64,000 nt of DNA from Pararhodonellum marinum. Lineage in GTDB: Bacteria > Bacteroidota > Bacteroidia > Cytophagales > Cyclobacteriaceae. Each line of letters starts with the position of its first letter. Within the stretch, counting starts at the first letter, position 1. The position numbers were made by a program, and so were the translations under genes. The notes under the pieces are model-generated. The model had not been told where the DNA came from. It saw only the letters and a list, made by a program, of their open reading frames with translations, and did not search any database. This document shows, piece by piece, positions 1 to 8,181 of this stretch. The stretch is from contig NZ_JACEFJ010000015.1 of assembly GCF_015354735.1 (NCBI RefSeq), forward strand, positions 1 through 64,000. Reading direction: 5' to 3'.

Positions 1-59
1 CTATGTTGTCAAAATTCATGTTTACATGCCTTTTTTTTAGTAGGAAATATTTAATTGAA

Positions 60-383
60 CTATTGTCTATACTTCAAAGGCGACATTTCGGTTTTCTTTT
101 TGAAAATTCGGTTGAAGGATTGTGATTGCTCAAAACCTAATTCATAGGCAATTTCACTTACGGATAAATTTGTCGTTTAGAGTTTTTCTTTTGCTTTTTC
201 TATGAGCTTTTCGTGAATGTGTTGTTGGGCATTTTGCCCTGTCAGCAATCGCAACATATCACTTAGATAATTTGAAGAATAATCTAGTTTGTTGGCTAAG
301 TATTCAACTGTTGGTAAACCGCTTTTAAGTGGCGGATTCCGAAGTGCTTCAAGTGTTGGATTCATGCTAGGTAGAATGTCCAA
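60..383 (-). pseudogene. AraC-family regulator fragment, internal stop
   Basis: This is the C-terminal DNA-binding part of an AraC regulator, broken twice. The open part (177-383) reads like the first helix-turn-helix (VEYLANKLDYSSNYLSDML, then TGQNAQ). An in-frame TAA at 177-179 interrupts it. Reading continues in the same frame for 38 codons (TTNLSVSEIAYELGFEQSQS to SPLKYRQ) to a TAG at 60-62. The intact neighbour at 436-1347 has Ser where this gene has the stop, so a TCA-to-TAA change is likely. The N-terminal sensor half is absent. It looks like a decayed tandem relative of the neighbour. Confidence 0.85.
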
Positions 384-435
384 TTGATTAGTTTACCTAC
401 TAATTGAGACAAAAGCCTTCTGCAGAAGTAATTTT

Positions 436-1347
436 TCAATTAAATGCTGCTCTGAATTGCAATGGTGTTTGTTGCGTATTCTTCTTAAACATAGTGCTGA
501 AGGATTGTGGGTATTCAAATCCCAATTCATAGGCAATTTCCTTGATGCTTAAACTAGTTGTGGAAAGCAGTTCTTTCGCTCTTTCAACTACAGCCTCTTG
601 AATATATGTTTGCGCATTTTGACCGGTAGCGCTCTTTAATAAATCACTCAAGTAATTAGGGGAGATATTGAGCTTTTCTGCAAAAAAGTGGACTGTAGGA
701 ACACCTAATATTGAAGCATCACTTTTTAGGTACGCATCCATTAATTCTTCCATTTTTAATACTATGTCATTATTCACAGAACTTCGCGTCAGAAATTGCC
801 TATTGTGAAAACGCTTTGCGTAATTGAGAAGCAGGTCAATGTGCGAAACTATTAAATCCTGACTGTAGTGGTCAATGTTGTTTTTTAATTCATCCTGTAT
901 TTGATTCATCAGAGACATAATGATATAGTCCTCTTTTTCAGAAAGGTGAAGGGCTTCTGAGGTAGAATAAGAGAAGAACCCATAATTGCCAATAACCTTT
1001 CCTAATTCAGAATCCCGAATAAGTTCAGGTTTAAAAACCATCATATATCCTGACAAGGGGTCATCTGTAGGATTCGTGACAGAAAAGATTTGACCTGGTT
1101 TGGTAAAGCTCATCACTCCTTCATCAAAATCATAATGAGCTTGTCCATACCGAAACTTGCCTGAGGCACCTTTTTTTATCGCCACACAATAGAAATCATA
1201 ATAAAAGCTGCTCCAAATTTCATTAGAATCAAATTTTATATGCTCAAAATCAATCATGCTTATCAAAGGATGAATTGGTTTTGGCAATTTGAATAACCTG
1301 TGAAGTTCAGATATTGACTCAATTTTATATGGAGCAGCTTTTTTCAC
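436..1347 (-). CDS. AraC-family transcriptional regulator
   Basis: 303 residues with a cupin-like N-terminal sensor half (about 1-170) and a C-terminal AraC double helix-turn-helix (about 200-300, with NISPNYLSDLLKSATGQNAQ and EIAYELGFEYPQSFSTMFKK). I chose a GTG start at 1347: the longer upstream reading would lie inside the SDR gene, and the GTG lies one base past the SDR stop (1349-1351). The two genes are therefore one transcription unit, SDR first. Such regulators in Bacteroidota often control the oxidoreductase beside them, so the SDR is a plausible target; the ligand is unknown. Confidence 0.85.
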   Translation of the reverse strand: MKKAAPYKIESISELHRLFKLPKPIHPLISMIDFEHIKFDSNEIWSSFYYDFYCVAIKKGASGKFRYGQAHYDFDEGVMSFTKPGQIFSVTNPTDDPLSGYMMVFKPELIRDSELGKVIGNYGFFSYSTSEALHLSEKEDYIIMSLMNQIQDELKNNIDHYSQDLIVSHIDLLLNYAKRFHNRQFLTRSSVNNDIVLKMEELMDAYLKSDASILGVPTVHFFAEKLNISPNYLSDLLKSATGQNAQTYIQEAVVERAKELLSTTSLSIKEIAYELGFEYPQSFSTMFKKNTQQTPLQFRAAFN

Positions 1348-1348
1348 A

Positions 1349-2188
1349 CTATTCTTGATCAAAATCAGTAGATAAAGATAAAGTTTTCCATTTTTCGATT
1401 TCTTCCTTTTCGTTCTTACGAACTTCCAATAAGGCATGGTAACTATCGGAACCCAATGGAAGATGCAAAGGAGGATTCGGCATTTCGGCAAGTTGAAGTA
1501 CTACTTCTGCCAATTTTTTAGGATCCCCTAATTGTTTTCCATCAAATCCTGTAAACTGTGCTACCTGTGTATCTAAATCATAGGCATCAATTTTATTTTG
1601 CGCAACACTGAGTGTTTCCTCATTCATAAAATTTGTGCGGAAGGTTCCCGGAGCCAAAATGGTCACTTTAATGCCAAAAGGAGCAACTTCTTGTGCCAAG
1701 GCTTCCGATAATCCTATAACTGCATATTTTGAAGCACTGTAGCTTCCATTGCCTGGATAACTCATAAAGCCCATCATAGAAGCAATGTTAATGATTTGCC
1801 CTGATTTTTGCTTGCGTAAATGTGGCAAGACATTTCTAATGATATGGGTCATTGCAAAAACATTGACATCCATAGTTTTTCTAAACTCGGTATCACTTGT
1901 TTCTTCGATATTCCCCAACAGGTTATATCCTGCATTATTGACCACAATATCTATTTTTCCAAATTTATCTATGCCTTTTGAAATAGCATTTTCAACATCT
2001 TTTTCATTGGTGATGTCCAATTTTATTGCAAGTAAATTTCTCTCGTGGTCTTCAAATTTTTCTAAAAGCATGTCCGTATTTCGAGAAGTTGCAATGACTT
2101 TATCGCCATTCTTCAAAACCGCTTTTGTGATTTCAAGCCCCATTCCTTTAGAGGCTCCTGTGATAAACCAAACTTTCTGTGTATCCAT
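1349..2188 (-). CDS. Short-chain dehydrogenase/reductase (SDR)
   Basis: 279 residues, a classical SDR. The Rossmann motif TGASKGMG is at 10-17, NNAG at 84-87, the catalytic Ser at about 137 and YSASK at 150-154 (Tyr150, Lys154). All active-site residues are present, so it should be a working cytoplasmic NAD(P)-dependent oxidoreductase. The substrate cannot be read from sequence; the length and C-terminal extension fit the group annotated as general oxidoreductase or retinol-dehydrogenase-like. A good -7 box lies just upstream, and the AraC gene at 436 follows with 1 bp between stop and GTG start. Confidence 0.9.
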   Translation of the reverse strand: MDTQKVWFITGASKGMGLEITKAVLKNGDKVIATSRNTDMLLEKFEDHERNLLAIKLDITNEKDVENAISKGIDKFGKIDIVVNNAGYNLLGNIEETSDTEFRKTMDVNVFAMTHIIRNVLPHLRKQKSGQIINIASMMGFMSYPGNGSYSASKYAVIGLSEALAQEVAPFGIKVTILAPGTFRTNFMNEETLSVAQNKIDAYDLDTQVAQFTGFDGKQLGDPKKLAEVVLQLAEMPNPPLHLPLGSDSYHALLEVRKNEKEEIEKWKTLSLSTDFDQE

Positions 2189-2204
2189 AATTTTTTTGTT
2201 TTTA

Positions 2205-2212
2205 CAAAGCTA
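2205..2212 (-). promoter_or_regulatory. Bacteroidota -7 promoter box of the SDR operon
   Basis: TAGCTTTG on the minus strand fits TAnnTTTG. The box ends 16 nt before the SDR ATG (2188), giving a short leader. It should drive the SDR and the following AraC gene. Confidence 0.6.
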
Positions 2213-2444
2213 TTGGATCCATCAATGAAGATAGTTTTCAAATCAAGGATAAAAGTATTAGAATTCAGGATTACAGTTTATTTGTCTTTATTACCGCTAA
2301 CTGTCAAGTTTAAAAGTAGTAGCGGACTATAAGTCGATTACTTGTCCGCTACCACCAATGTTTATTAACTGCACGAACCCTTGATTTACCAATTCACCCA
2401 CTATTGCTTTTACACAAAATTATAGGTTTGTAATTTTCTTTCTG

Positions 2445-3449
2445 TTAAAATTCTTCTTCTGTCATCGCGTTATTCAATACAGCACCTGCAATATTTCCTG
2501 TGGATACGGCATAGGATACCGCACGGAAAGGACTGGTATTGTCTCCACAGGCAAATATGTTTTCTACTGTTGTTTTTTGAAAATTATCTACTTTGATAAG
2601 GCCTTGTTCTGTCAATTCGCAACCCAATAATTCGGGGATTTTACAATGTTGTTCAAAAGCTGGCCGTGAATAGATTGCTTTTAACCCAAAGGTTGAATTA
2701 TCCTTAAAAATTATTTCTTGAAGTACTCCGTTTATGTGTTTCAAAGAGGATATTTCCTTTTCTATTATTGGAATATTGTGTTTTTTGATTTTGTCAGTTT
2801 GCTCCTGCGTTAATTCCGATTTTCCATTGGTAAATATCGTTAAATCCTTTGTCCAATTACGAATGAGTTGGGCATAGTGAAACGCAATATTTCCGTTAGC
2901 TAAAATCCCTGTTTTTTCATTTTTCACTTCATACCCGTGGCAATAAGGACAATGAATTACAGAGATTCCCCAACACTGCGAAAATCCTTTAATGTCCGGC
3001 ATTATGTCTTTTACTCCTGTTGCAAAAACCAGTTTTTTAGCTGAAAACACTTTCCCTGATTGGGTGAAAATCTCAAAGCCGGTCTCAGTTTTCTTTCCGT
3101 TGATCACCAGGTCTGTCTGAAATTTTACAGTGTCATATTTCAACACCTGTTTTTTGGCTTTTTCTGCGATTGCCATTGGTTTCTCTCCGTCTTGGGTAAT
3201 GAAATTATGTGAATGTGGTGTTTGTCGGTTACATGGTAAACCACTGTCTATGATTAAGACTTTTCTTAAAGCTCGGCCCAATGCCATTGCCGAAGAAAGT
3301 CCAGCGTAACTCCCACCAATAATTATAACGTCAAAACTATTATTGTCTTTCATAAGATTGATTTTCGTAAATGCTGTTGATGGAAAAGGTAAGGCTAGGG
3401 CTGGTATAGCAAGCCCGCCAAGTTGTAAAAGCTCTCTTCTTGTCATCAT
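2445..3449 (-). CDS. Tat-signal NAD(P)/FAD-dependent thioredoxin-reductase-like oxidoreductase
   Basis: 334 residues from the chosen start. The N-terminus reads MMTRRELLQLGGLAIPALAL, a twin-arginine-like signal with hydrophobic stretch. It is followed by an FAD-binding IIIGGSYAG (about 43-51), a redox pair CPYC at about 167-170 (CPYCHGYE) and a C-terminal FACGD near 300. This is the low-molecular-weight thioredoxin reductase fold; proteins of this type are widespread orphan reductases. A longer reading to 3488 exists but its start lies inside the operator palindrome and upstream of the -7 box, so ATG 3449 (or 3446) is preferred. The electron acceptor is unknown. It stands alone as a single-gene unit. 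Confidence 0.85.
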   Translation of the reverse strand: MMTRRELLQLGGLAIPALALPFPSTAFTKINLMKDNNSFDVIIIGGSYAGLSSAMALGRALRKVLIIDSGLPCNRQTPHSHNFITQDGEKPMAIAEKAKKQVLKYDTVKFQTDLVINGKKTETGFEIFTQSGKVFSAKKLVFATGVKDIMPDIKGFSQCWGISVIHCPYCHGYEVKNEKTGILANGNIAFHYAQLIRNWTKDLTIFTNGKSELTQEQTDKIKKHNIPIIEKEISSLKHINGVLQEIIFKDNSTFGLKAIYSRPAFEQHCKIPELLGCELTEQGLIKVDNFQKTTVENIFACGDNTSPFRAVSYAVSTGNIAGAVLNNAMTEEEF

Positions 3450-3457
3450 TTTTTTGA

Positions 3458-3496
3458 CAAAGGTAGGGAAGTTTTTTTTATGCAACAATGTTGCAT
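3458..3496 (-). promoter_or_regulatory. -7 box plus perfect palindromic operator
   Basis: A -7 box TACCTTTG lies at 3458-3465, 8 nt before ATG 3449. Upstream, at 3480-3496, is the 17-bp perfect palindrome ATGCAACA-A-TGTTGCAT, which overlaps the expected -33 TTG element. A dimeric repressor binding there would block the promoter of the flavin oxidoreductase. No regulator gene is adjacent. Confidence 0.6.
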
Positions 3497-3640
3497 TAAA
3501 TTTACCGTGAAAACACTAACCTTACACCTTTCAGATAATACCTTCCTATTTAATTGATTCGCATTTTTCACTCTAATAAAAAAGTGAGTTATAGTACACT
3601 TAAGATGAGAATAATAGTTTTGTGGTATAATTAATATACT

Positions 3641-3989
3641 TTGAAAATTAAAAAAAATCTTACTTCCTGTTGTAATCGATAGCTTCGAAAGTACAGTTGA
3701 ATTTTACAAAAAAATTACAGAAGGAAAAGTTGGTTTTTTTGCTGCTCACGATGGTAAATTAAGTCTTATTGATCAATTTGTTGTTTTAGCTACTCTAAAT
3801 TCTCCTGATGCTCTTGAAATCCCAAGAATAGTTAATTCAATATTTTTAGTGGATGATTTGTTGTATTTTTTGAATACTTTAGAAAAACATTCAAAAAGAG
3901 TTATGATTCCAGTAAATTGAGTTTCTACAGGTATTCGATTTATTGTAGAAAAAAATGATGGGAAAAATAATCGAATATCTTCAACTTAA
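3641..3989 (+). pseudogene. VOC/glyoxalase-family remnant
   Basis: Frame from 3660 reads LLPVVIDSFESTVEFYKKI, then GKLSLIDQFVVLA and SIFLVDDL, which resembles the small vicinal-oxygen-chelate (glyoxalase-like) proteins. The frame is cut by TGA at 3918-3920 and runs on to TAA at 3987. The natural beginning (TTG AAA ATT AAA AAA) joins this frame only if one A of the 8-A run at 3650-3657 is removed, and the start codon is TTG. The gene thus carries a probable frameshift plus a nonsense codon. Family assignment is from general pattern only. Confidence 0.5.
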
Positions 3990-4105
3990 AGAGAACTAAA
4001 AATATGGAAATGTAACGGATGTAAGGCTGGAGCTTGGTGGTGGAATGGCAAAGAACTCTCACAGCCCATGCTTTATTCTGTAGTTGAAGGCAGTTTATTA
4101 ATCTA

Positions 4106-5998
4106 TTAAAATGTCCATTTATTATTTTCAGGATTAATGTCAACGTCGTAATCATTTCCTAACACCAACTGTTTAACTTTCATCTTTGCTTTGAATTTTA
4201 AGTTTATTGGGTTTCTACCATTTGCCCAGCAAGATATATCTTTAGTGATTGTCTCTTTAGAACCGTTTTCGTAAATAATGGTAAGATGTATAGGAACTGC
4301 TAATGTACCGGGACTTGAAATCTCAACCGTATAATTAAGTTTACGATTGTTTACATTACTTATAGCAAGGTCAGGAACATTTTTTTCAAAAAACCAATTA
4401 TTCCAAAACCAATTCAAATCTTTACCACTTCCTGCATTTATACAGTTGAAAAAATCAAAAGGTGTGGGGTGCTTTCCTGCCCACCTTGTGATGTATAATT
4501 GTAAAGCTTTTAGAAATTGAGATTCTCCAAGCATTTCCTGAAGATATAGATATGCCAAAGCAGGCTTTAAGTCTTTGTTCGCAAACCTCGCCTTGCCATA
4601 TAATTGAGGGGTAGGTGTCATAATAGGCATATCTTCATCTGTGCCCGCAGATAGATTTACAGGGCTGATGTCATAATTTAAATGAATAGTTGAATCGATA
4701 AGAGGATGGTACATAAATTCTATTAATGTCGCCAAGCCTTCATCCATAAAAGAATACTTTGTTTCGTTATTAGCTACATAAAAAGGGAACAATGAATGAA
4801 AAACTTCATGTGCTGTAAGCTCTATGGCATCAGCCGAATCTTTGAAAGGTAACATGTTTACCATCATAGGATATTCCATTGCATCCAACCCTTCAAATAC
4901 AGTTAGGTGAGAATATGGGAATGGTATCTTAGGAAAATAATAACTGATTAGCTCCACTGTTTTTCTTGCATAAGAAATAACAGGTAAAAAAGCCTCATGA
5001 TTGGGATTAAAAACAGCATCAACCCTAGTACGTCTTTTTGATGTGGAATCTACCATTACACTGGTGGATTTCCATTCATAATGATTACTTATGCAAAATG
5101 AAAAATTAATAACGTTTTTAGCATCAAAAACCCAAGTATTTACAGAATCCTTATTTTTATTTGTGACATGTCCATTTTGTAAATCTCCAGTTGTAATTAT
5201 GTTTATAATACTGTCACTTTGTTGAGCAAGTTCAAGTCTATGTACTATTTCATTAGTAAAAACTTCACGCTTATTTTTGAGTTCTCCTGTAGCCCAAACC
5301 TGGTAATTATCAGGAACAGAAATCTCAACATGAAAATCCCCAAAATCATTATAAAATTCTTCTTTACCTAAATATGGATGCTCATTCCAACCATCTATAT
5401 CGTCATATACCGCAACTCTTGGGAAAAAATACGCTATAAAAAACGCACCGGCATCTATTTGACCCGTTCTGATAAAAGATCCTGCGTTTAAGAAATAACT
5501 ATAATCTACAGTGATATGTGCTTTTTGCTTTGGTAAAATGATTTTATTACCAACATACATATTTGTTCCAATTATTTTATACTTGGCGCTATCAAAATAT
5601 TCATTATCAATTAAAAAGGACTTGATTTGAACTCCTTCTCCTAAATCTTTAAGAGCAATATGCCTATTACGAAGGGCATCCGTTTTATACAAGTTTGGAT
5701 ACAATTTAAACACAAGTTGAGCTAAAGTATCATTACTGTTGTTAATGTATTCAATATCTACTATGCCTTTTAACAATCGGGTGTCAGGATCAAATTTTAT
5801 TTTAATATTATAATCACCGGTGTTTTGCCAGTATAATTTACCGGGAGCACCGCTTATATCTCTTGTTCCTACTCTATAGGCTTCTTTTACATTTTTAGTA
5901 ATTGGCAGATGCTGCCCAAAAGAAATATTTGAGAAAACTAGAAAGAGAATGAAAATTTGTAATATTATATTTTTCAAGGTTGATTGGTTTTTAGGCAT
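4106..5998 (-). CDS. Secreted M1-family metallopeptidase
   Basis: 630 residues with a signal peptide (about 1-28, ending SFGQ). The gluzincin zinc site is HEVFH at 397-401 followed 18 residues later by Glu420 (MDEGLA), exactly the M1 spacing. The substrate-binding GAMEN loop is replaced by DAMEYPMM (372-379), seen in many Bacteroidota M1-like proteins and suggesting different N-terminal recognition. An N-terminal beta-sandwich precedes the catalytic domain and a beta domain follows. The protein likely acts in the periplasm or outside the cell on peptides. It stands alone between two pseudogene patches. Confidence 0.9.
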   Translation of the reverse strand: MPKNQSTLKNIILQIFILFLVFSNISFGQHLPITKNVKEAYRVGTRDISGAPGKLYWQNTGDYNIKIKFDPDTRLLKGIVDIEYINNSNDTLAQLVFKLYPNLYKTDALRNRHIALKDLGEGVQIKSFLIDNEYFDSAKYKIIGTNMYVGNKIILPKQKAHITVDYSYFLNAGSFIRTGQIDAGAFFIAYFFPRVAVYDDIDGWNEHPYLGKEEFYNDFGDFHVEISVPDNYQVWATGELKNKREVFTNEIVHRLELAQQSDSIINIITTGDLQNGHVTNKNKDSVNTWVFDAKNVINFSFCISNHYEWKSTSVMVDSTSKRRTRVDAVFNPNHEAFLPVISYARKTVELISYYFPKIPFPYSHLTVFEGLDAMEYPMMVNMLPFKDSADAIELTAHEVFHSLFPFYVANNETKYSFMDEGLATLIEFMYHPLIDSTIHLNYDISPVNLSAGTDEDMPIMTPTPQLYGKARFANKDLKPALAYLYLQEMLGESQFLKALQLYITRWAGKHPTPFDFFNCINAGSGKDLNWFWNNWFFEKNVPDLAISNVNNRKLNYTVEISSPGTLAVPIHLTIIYENGSKETITKDISCWANGRNPINLKFKAKMKVKQLVLGNDYDVDINPENNKWTF

Positions 5999-6036
5999 CT
6001 GCGAAGCTTCAATAGATAACTGTTGACAATTACGGA

Positions 6037-6168
6037 CTAACCGACATATTCAACACCCCATTTATACAATTCGTTAAAAATCGGCTCTAACTTTTGCCCT
6101 TTTGTTGTTAAGGTGTATTCAACTTTTGGCGGAACGGTTGCAAAAACTTCTCTGATATCAATTGCCGT
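6037..6168 (-). pseudogene. HxlR-family regulator C-terminal fragment
   Basis: 43 codons read TAIDIREVFATVPPKVEYTL, then TTKGQKLEPIFNELYKWGVE up to a TAG at 6037-6039. The PPKVEYxLTxKG and LYKWG segments are the wing and end of the HxlR-type winged helix. The first two-thirds of the gene is missing; at 6168 the homology stops and directly abuts the tail of another gene on the other strand. Confidence 0.7.
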
Positions 6169-6169
6169 G

Positions 6170-6250
6170 TTTTATAAAGGCTTCTTATATCCAACCAAAA
6201 ATTGGCAAGGGAGACAGTCGGTCAACTATGTTTCCGATACTTTTTGGTAG
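6170..6250 (+). pseudogene. C-terminal tail of a lost gene
   Basis: 27 codons on the plus strand (FYKGFLYPTKNWQGRQSVNY, then VSDTFW and TAG at 6248-6250) read like the last residues of a flavin or NAD(P)-binding enzyme of the kind divergently paired with HxlR regulators. The exact family is not recognised. It abuts the HxlR fragment tail to tail, as if a deletion removed the intervening 5' parts. Confidence 0.35.
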
Positions 6251-6373
6251 GGATAAGAACTTAGTCGGCTTATGTAAGTACAAAAGCTGATGGAAATAAT
6301 TGAACATGATTACTTCCATCAACCCTTTTTTTACCAATAACATATTATTGATTCGTGCTTAGATTTAGAAGTC

Positions 6374-7327
6374 TTATTTTTCTATGAAATTGACCAATTC
6401 AGTATTGAATTTTTCAAGTTCTTCCAAAAATAATCCATGTCCACTATTTTCAAATCTTACGATGTAGGAGTTTTTTATTCCTTTGTGCATCTGTTCGGCT
6501 AAGGCAAACTCGCAAATTTTATCTTTTACGCCATGGAAAATGGCAGTAGCGATTTTTATTTGAGGCAATTCAGAACGTAAGTCACTTTCTCTTAAGGCTA
6601 TCAAACTTTGTGTAGTGGCATAAGGCGATGCTTCTAAATTGATTCCGCCTAACCAATTACCCAAACCTATTGGTAAAGCAGTTTCTGTTGCCCCAAATAT
6701 TTTCCCAAAGTTTTCCAATAATTGGGGACGATCAGTCATGCTTAATTGAATAAGGCCATTTACATCATCCTTAGAAAACCCATAAGGATAATCAGCACGT
6801 TTCGTCCAAACAGGTGCAGCAGCTCCAAACAATGCCAATTTGCTTATATGTGCAGCATCGTATTTTGCCACATAGTGTATGGCAATGGCACCACCCATTG
6901 AAAATCCACCTAGAGTTGCGTCTTCGATATGGAGTTTATCCAGTACCACTTTAATATCATCGGCATAAACATCGTAGTCGTATTTTCCATAAGGCATGTC
7001 TGATTTTCCAAAACCTCTCAAAGTAATTCCTACAACTCTAAATCCTTTTTGAACCAAATCCTGATATTGGTATTCATACATGGCATCGCTCAGCGGCCAT
7101 CCGTGGATTAAAACCACTGTTTTACCTTCGCCAAGGTCTGTAATGTGGAGGTTTACATTATTTTCTACCTCCACGTACTCTTCTCTTCCAAGTGAAGCAG
7201 GTACTCTTGTTGTTTGTGCATTCATGGTATTTGATGAAATTAATATTGAGAAAATAAAAGCTATTACTGTCTTCAATCCTCTGATTGAACCAAATTTTTT
7301 GATGGGGGCATTCGTCTTTGTTATCAT
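6374..7327 (-). CDS. Secreted alpha/beta hydrolase (chloroperoxidase-like)
   Basis: 317 residues with an N-terminal hydrophobic signal (about 19-38, ending NAQ). The alpha/beta-hydrolase triad is visible: oxyanion HGWP at about 75-78, nucleophile Ser143 in GFSMGG, acid Asp269 (HGVKDK) and His297 (SGHGLF). The cap and motif spacing resemble non-haem chloroperoxidase/arylesterase-type hydrolases. The substrate is unknown. It lies 128 bp downstream of RidA on the same strand and may be transcribed with it, in a neighbourhood of small detoxification genes. Confidence 0.88.
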   Translation of the reverse strand: MITKTNAPIKKFGSIRGLKTVIAFIFSILISSNTMNAQTTRVPASLGREEYVEVENNVNLHITDLGEGKTVVLIHGWPLSDAMYEYQYQDLVQKGFRVVGITLRGFGKSDMPYGKYDYDVYADDIKVVLDKLHIEDATLGGFSMGGAIAIHYVAKYDAAHISKLALFGAAAPVWTKRADYPYGFSKDDVNGLIQLSMTDRPQLLENFGKIFGATETALPIGLGNWLGGINLEASPYATTQSLIALRESDLRSELPQIKIATAIFHGVKDKICEFALAEQMHKGIKNSYIVRFENSGHGLFLEELEKFNTELVNFIEK

Positions 7328-7455
7328 CTTTTTAATCGTTCAATTATTATGTTTGGAGAACTGAACTTTCGACTTGGATTATTGTACATATAGCGCACAA
7401 AACTTCGCCTTTTGACCGGATACTCCTGTTCGATGATTATTTTTTTATCATACCC

Positions 7456-7845
7456 TTATTTTACTACTGTCGCTTCAAGTTCAACTTTCAAAGTTTCAAA
7501 AAGACCTTTCACCTCGAGAACTGTACTTGCTTGCTTAATACCATGTTTAGCTACCCAATCCTGAAAGACATCAAAGCAAGCCAAAAGCTCTTCTGTCGAC
7601 GTGGTATAGATATTCAGCTTTACAATATTTTCGGGATTGTAACCTGCTTCGTTGATTACCTTTTCCAAATTCTGAATGGCATCGGTTAATTGGGATTTCA
7701 TGGCAGCGTTGCTTGACACTCCATCGGCATTTATGGCTGTCTGCCCGGAAATATAGAGTGTGCTTTCCGCATGTTTTACCTCTACAGCTTGAACATAACT
7801 GCGTTGATTCTGCCATTCCCAGGGATTAATTACTTTTTTTTCCAT
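7456..7845 (-). CDS. RidA (YjgF/UK114) family protein
   Basis: 129 residues from ATG 7845. The whole chain fits the Rid trimer fold, with LYISGQTAIN near the middle and KQASTVLEV near the end. The arginine that defines true enamine/imine deaminases (RST in RidA) is replaced by Ala (QAST), so it may belong to a non-deaminating Rid subgroup. Immediately upstream lies an in-phase-but-one signal peptide (7850-7921) that would fuse to it if the A-run were one base shorter. As read, the protein is cytoplasmic. Confidence 0.85.
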   Translation of the reverse strand: MEKKVINPWEWQNQRSYVQAVEVKHAESTLYISGQTAINADGVSSNAAMKSQLTDAIQNLEKVINEAGYNPENIVKLNIYTTSTEELLACFDVFQDWVAKHGIKQASTVLEVKGLFETLKVELEATVVK

Positions 7846-7849
7846 TTGA

Positions 7850-7921
7850 TTTTTTTTTTTGTGCAAGACCGCATGTGATTGATAATAATACCAGACCTAA
7901 AACTGTTGTTAGTTTTTTCAT
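7850..7921 (-). pseudogene. Orphan signal peptide out of frame with RidA
   Basis: From ATG 7921 the minus strand reads MKKLTTVLGLVLLSITCGLA followed by Gln and Lys codons, a clean signal peptide. It then enters an 11-A run (7850-7860) and goes out of frame by one base relative to RidA. The homologous start of the hydrolase at 9123 has the same signal and the same NxMEK junction, in frame. So this piece is the 5' end of a duplicated hydrolase gene now placed before RidA. Confidence 0.7.
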
Positions 7922-7978
7922 TGGTTTGTTGTTTTTGATTGAACAATGCAAAGTTGAGAATCAGATTCGGGACGAACC

Positions 7979-7994
7979 TGTGAGGTTAATCACT
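7979..7994. promoter_or_regulatory. Crp-type operator, copy 1
   Basis: TGTGA-GGTTAA-TCACT matches the Crp consensus TGTGA-N6-TCACA except for the last base. It lies upstream of CAACTTTG, a near-consensus -7 box, on the minus strand before the orphan signal peptide and RidA. It is identical to the site at 9181-9196. Confidence 0.55.
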
Positions 7995-8046
7995 ATTTTG
8001 AGATCGTGACCATTCTCAATGAAAAAAGAAGAATTAGAGTATTTTA

Positions 8047-8166
8047 TTACTGAAGTCTGCTCAATGTCTCTCTGGAAACACCCAAGTAAGCCGCAAGCTG
8101 GGTTTTAGATACTCTTTGAAATAATGAAGGACTCTGCTCAAGTAACATTTCATATCGCTCCTTGGC
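8047..8166 (-). pseudogene. Crp/Fnr regulator C-terminal fragment
   Basis: 39 codons encode AKERYEMLLEQSPSLFQRVS and KTQLAAYLGVSRETLSRLQ, ending at TAA (8047-8049). This is nearly the same as the helix-turn-helix end of the intact Crp/Fnr gene at 9246-9809. Homology stops at 8166, fifteen bases before the stop codon of the hydrolase at 8182, which marks one breakpoint of the duplication/deletion. Confidence 0.85.
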
Positions 8167-8181
8167 GATAACTGATACAAA

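Larger units (their letters stand above)
7850..8166 (-). repeat. Copy 1 of a direct duplication (Crp 3' end, promoter, signal peptide)
   Basis: This segment matches 9051-9368 along its length with a constant offset of 1202 bases. It contains the last 39 codons of a Crp/Fnr gene, the intergenic promoter with its TGTGA-N6-TCAC site, and a signal-peptide start. Many substitutions separate the copies, so the event is not recent. Confidence 0.85.

Noticed and set aside
1348-1491. N-terminal extension of the AraC gene at 436
   Set aside because: It lies entirely inside the SDR coding sequence; the GTG at 1347 gives a normal-length protein.
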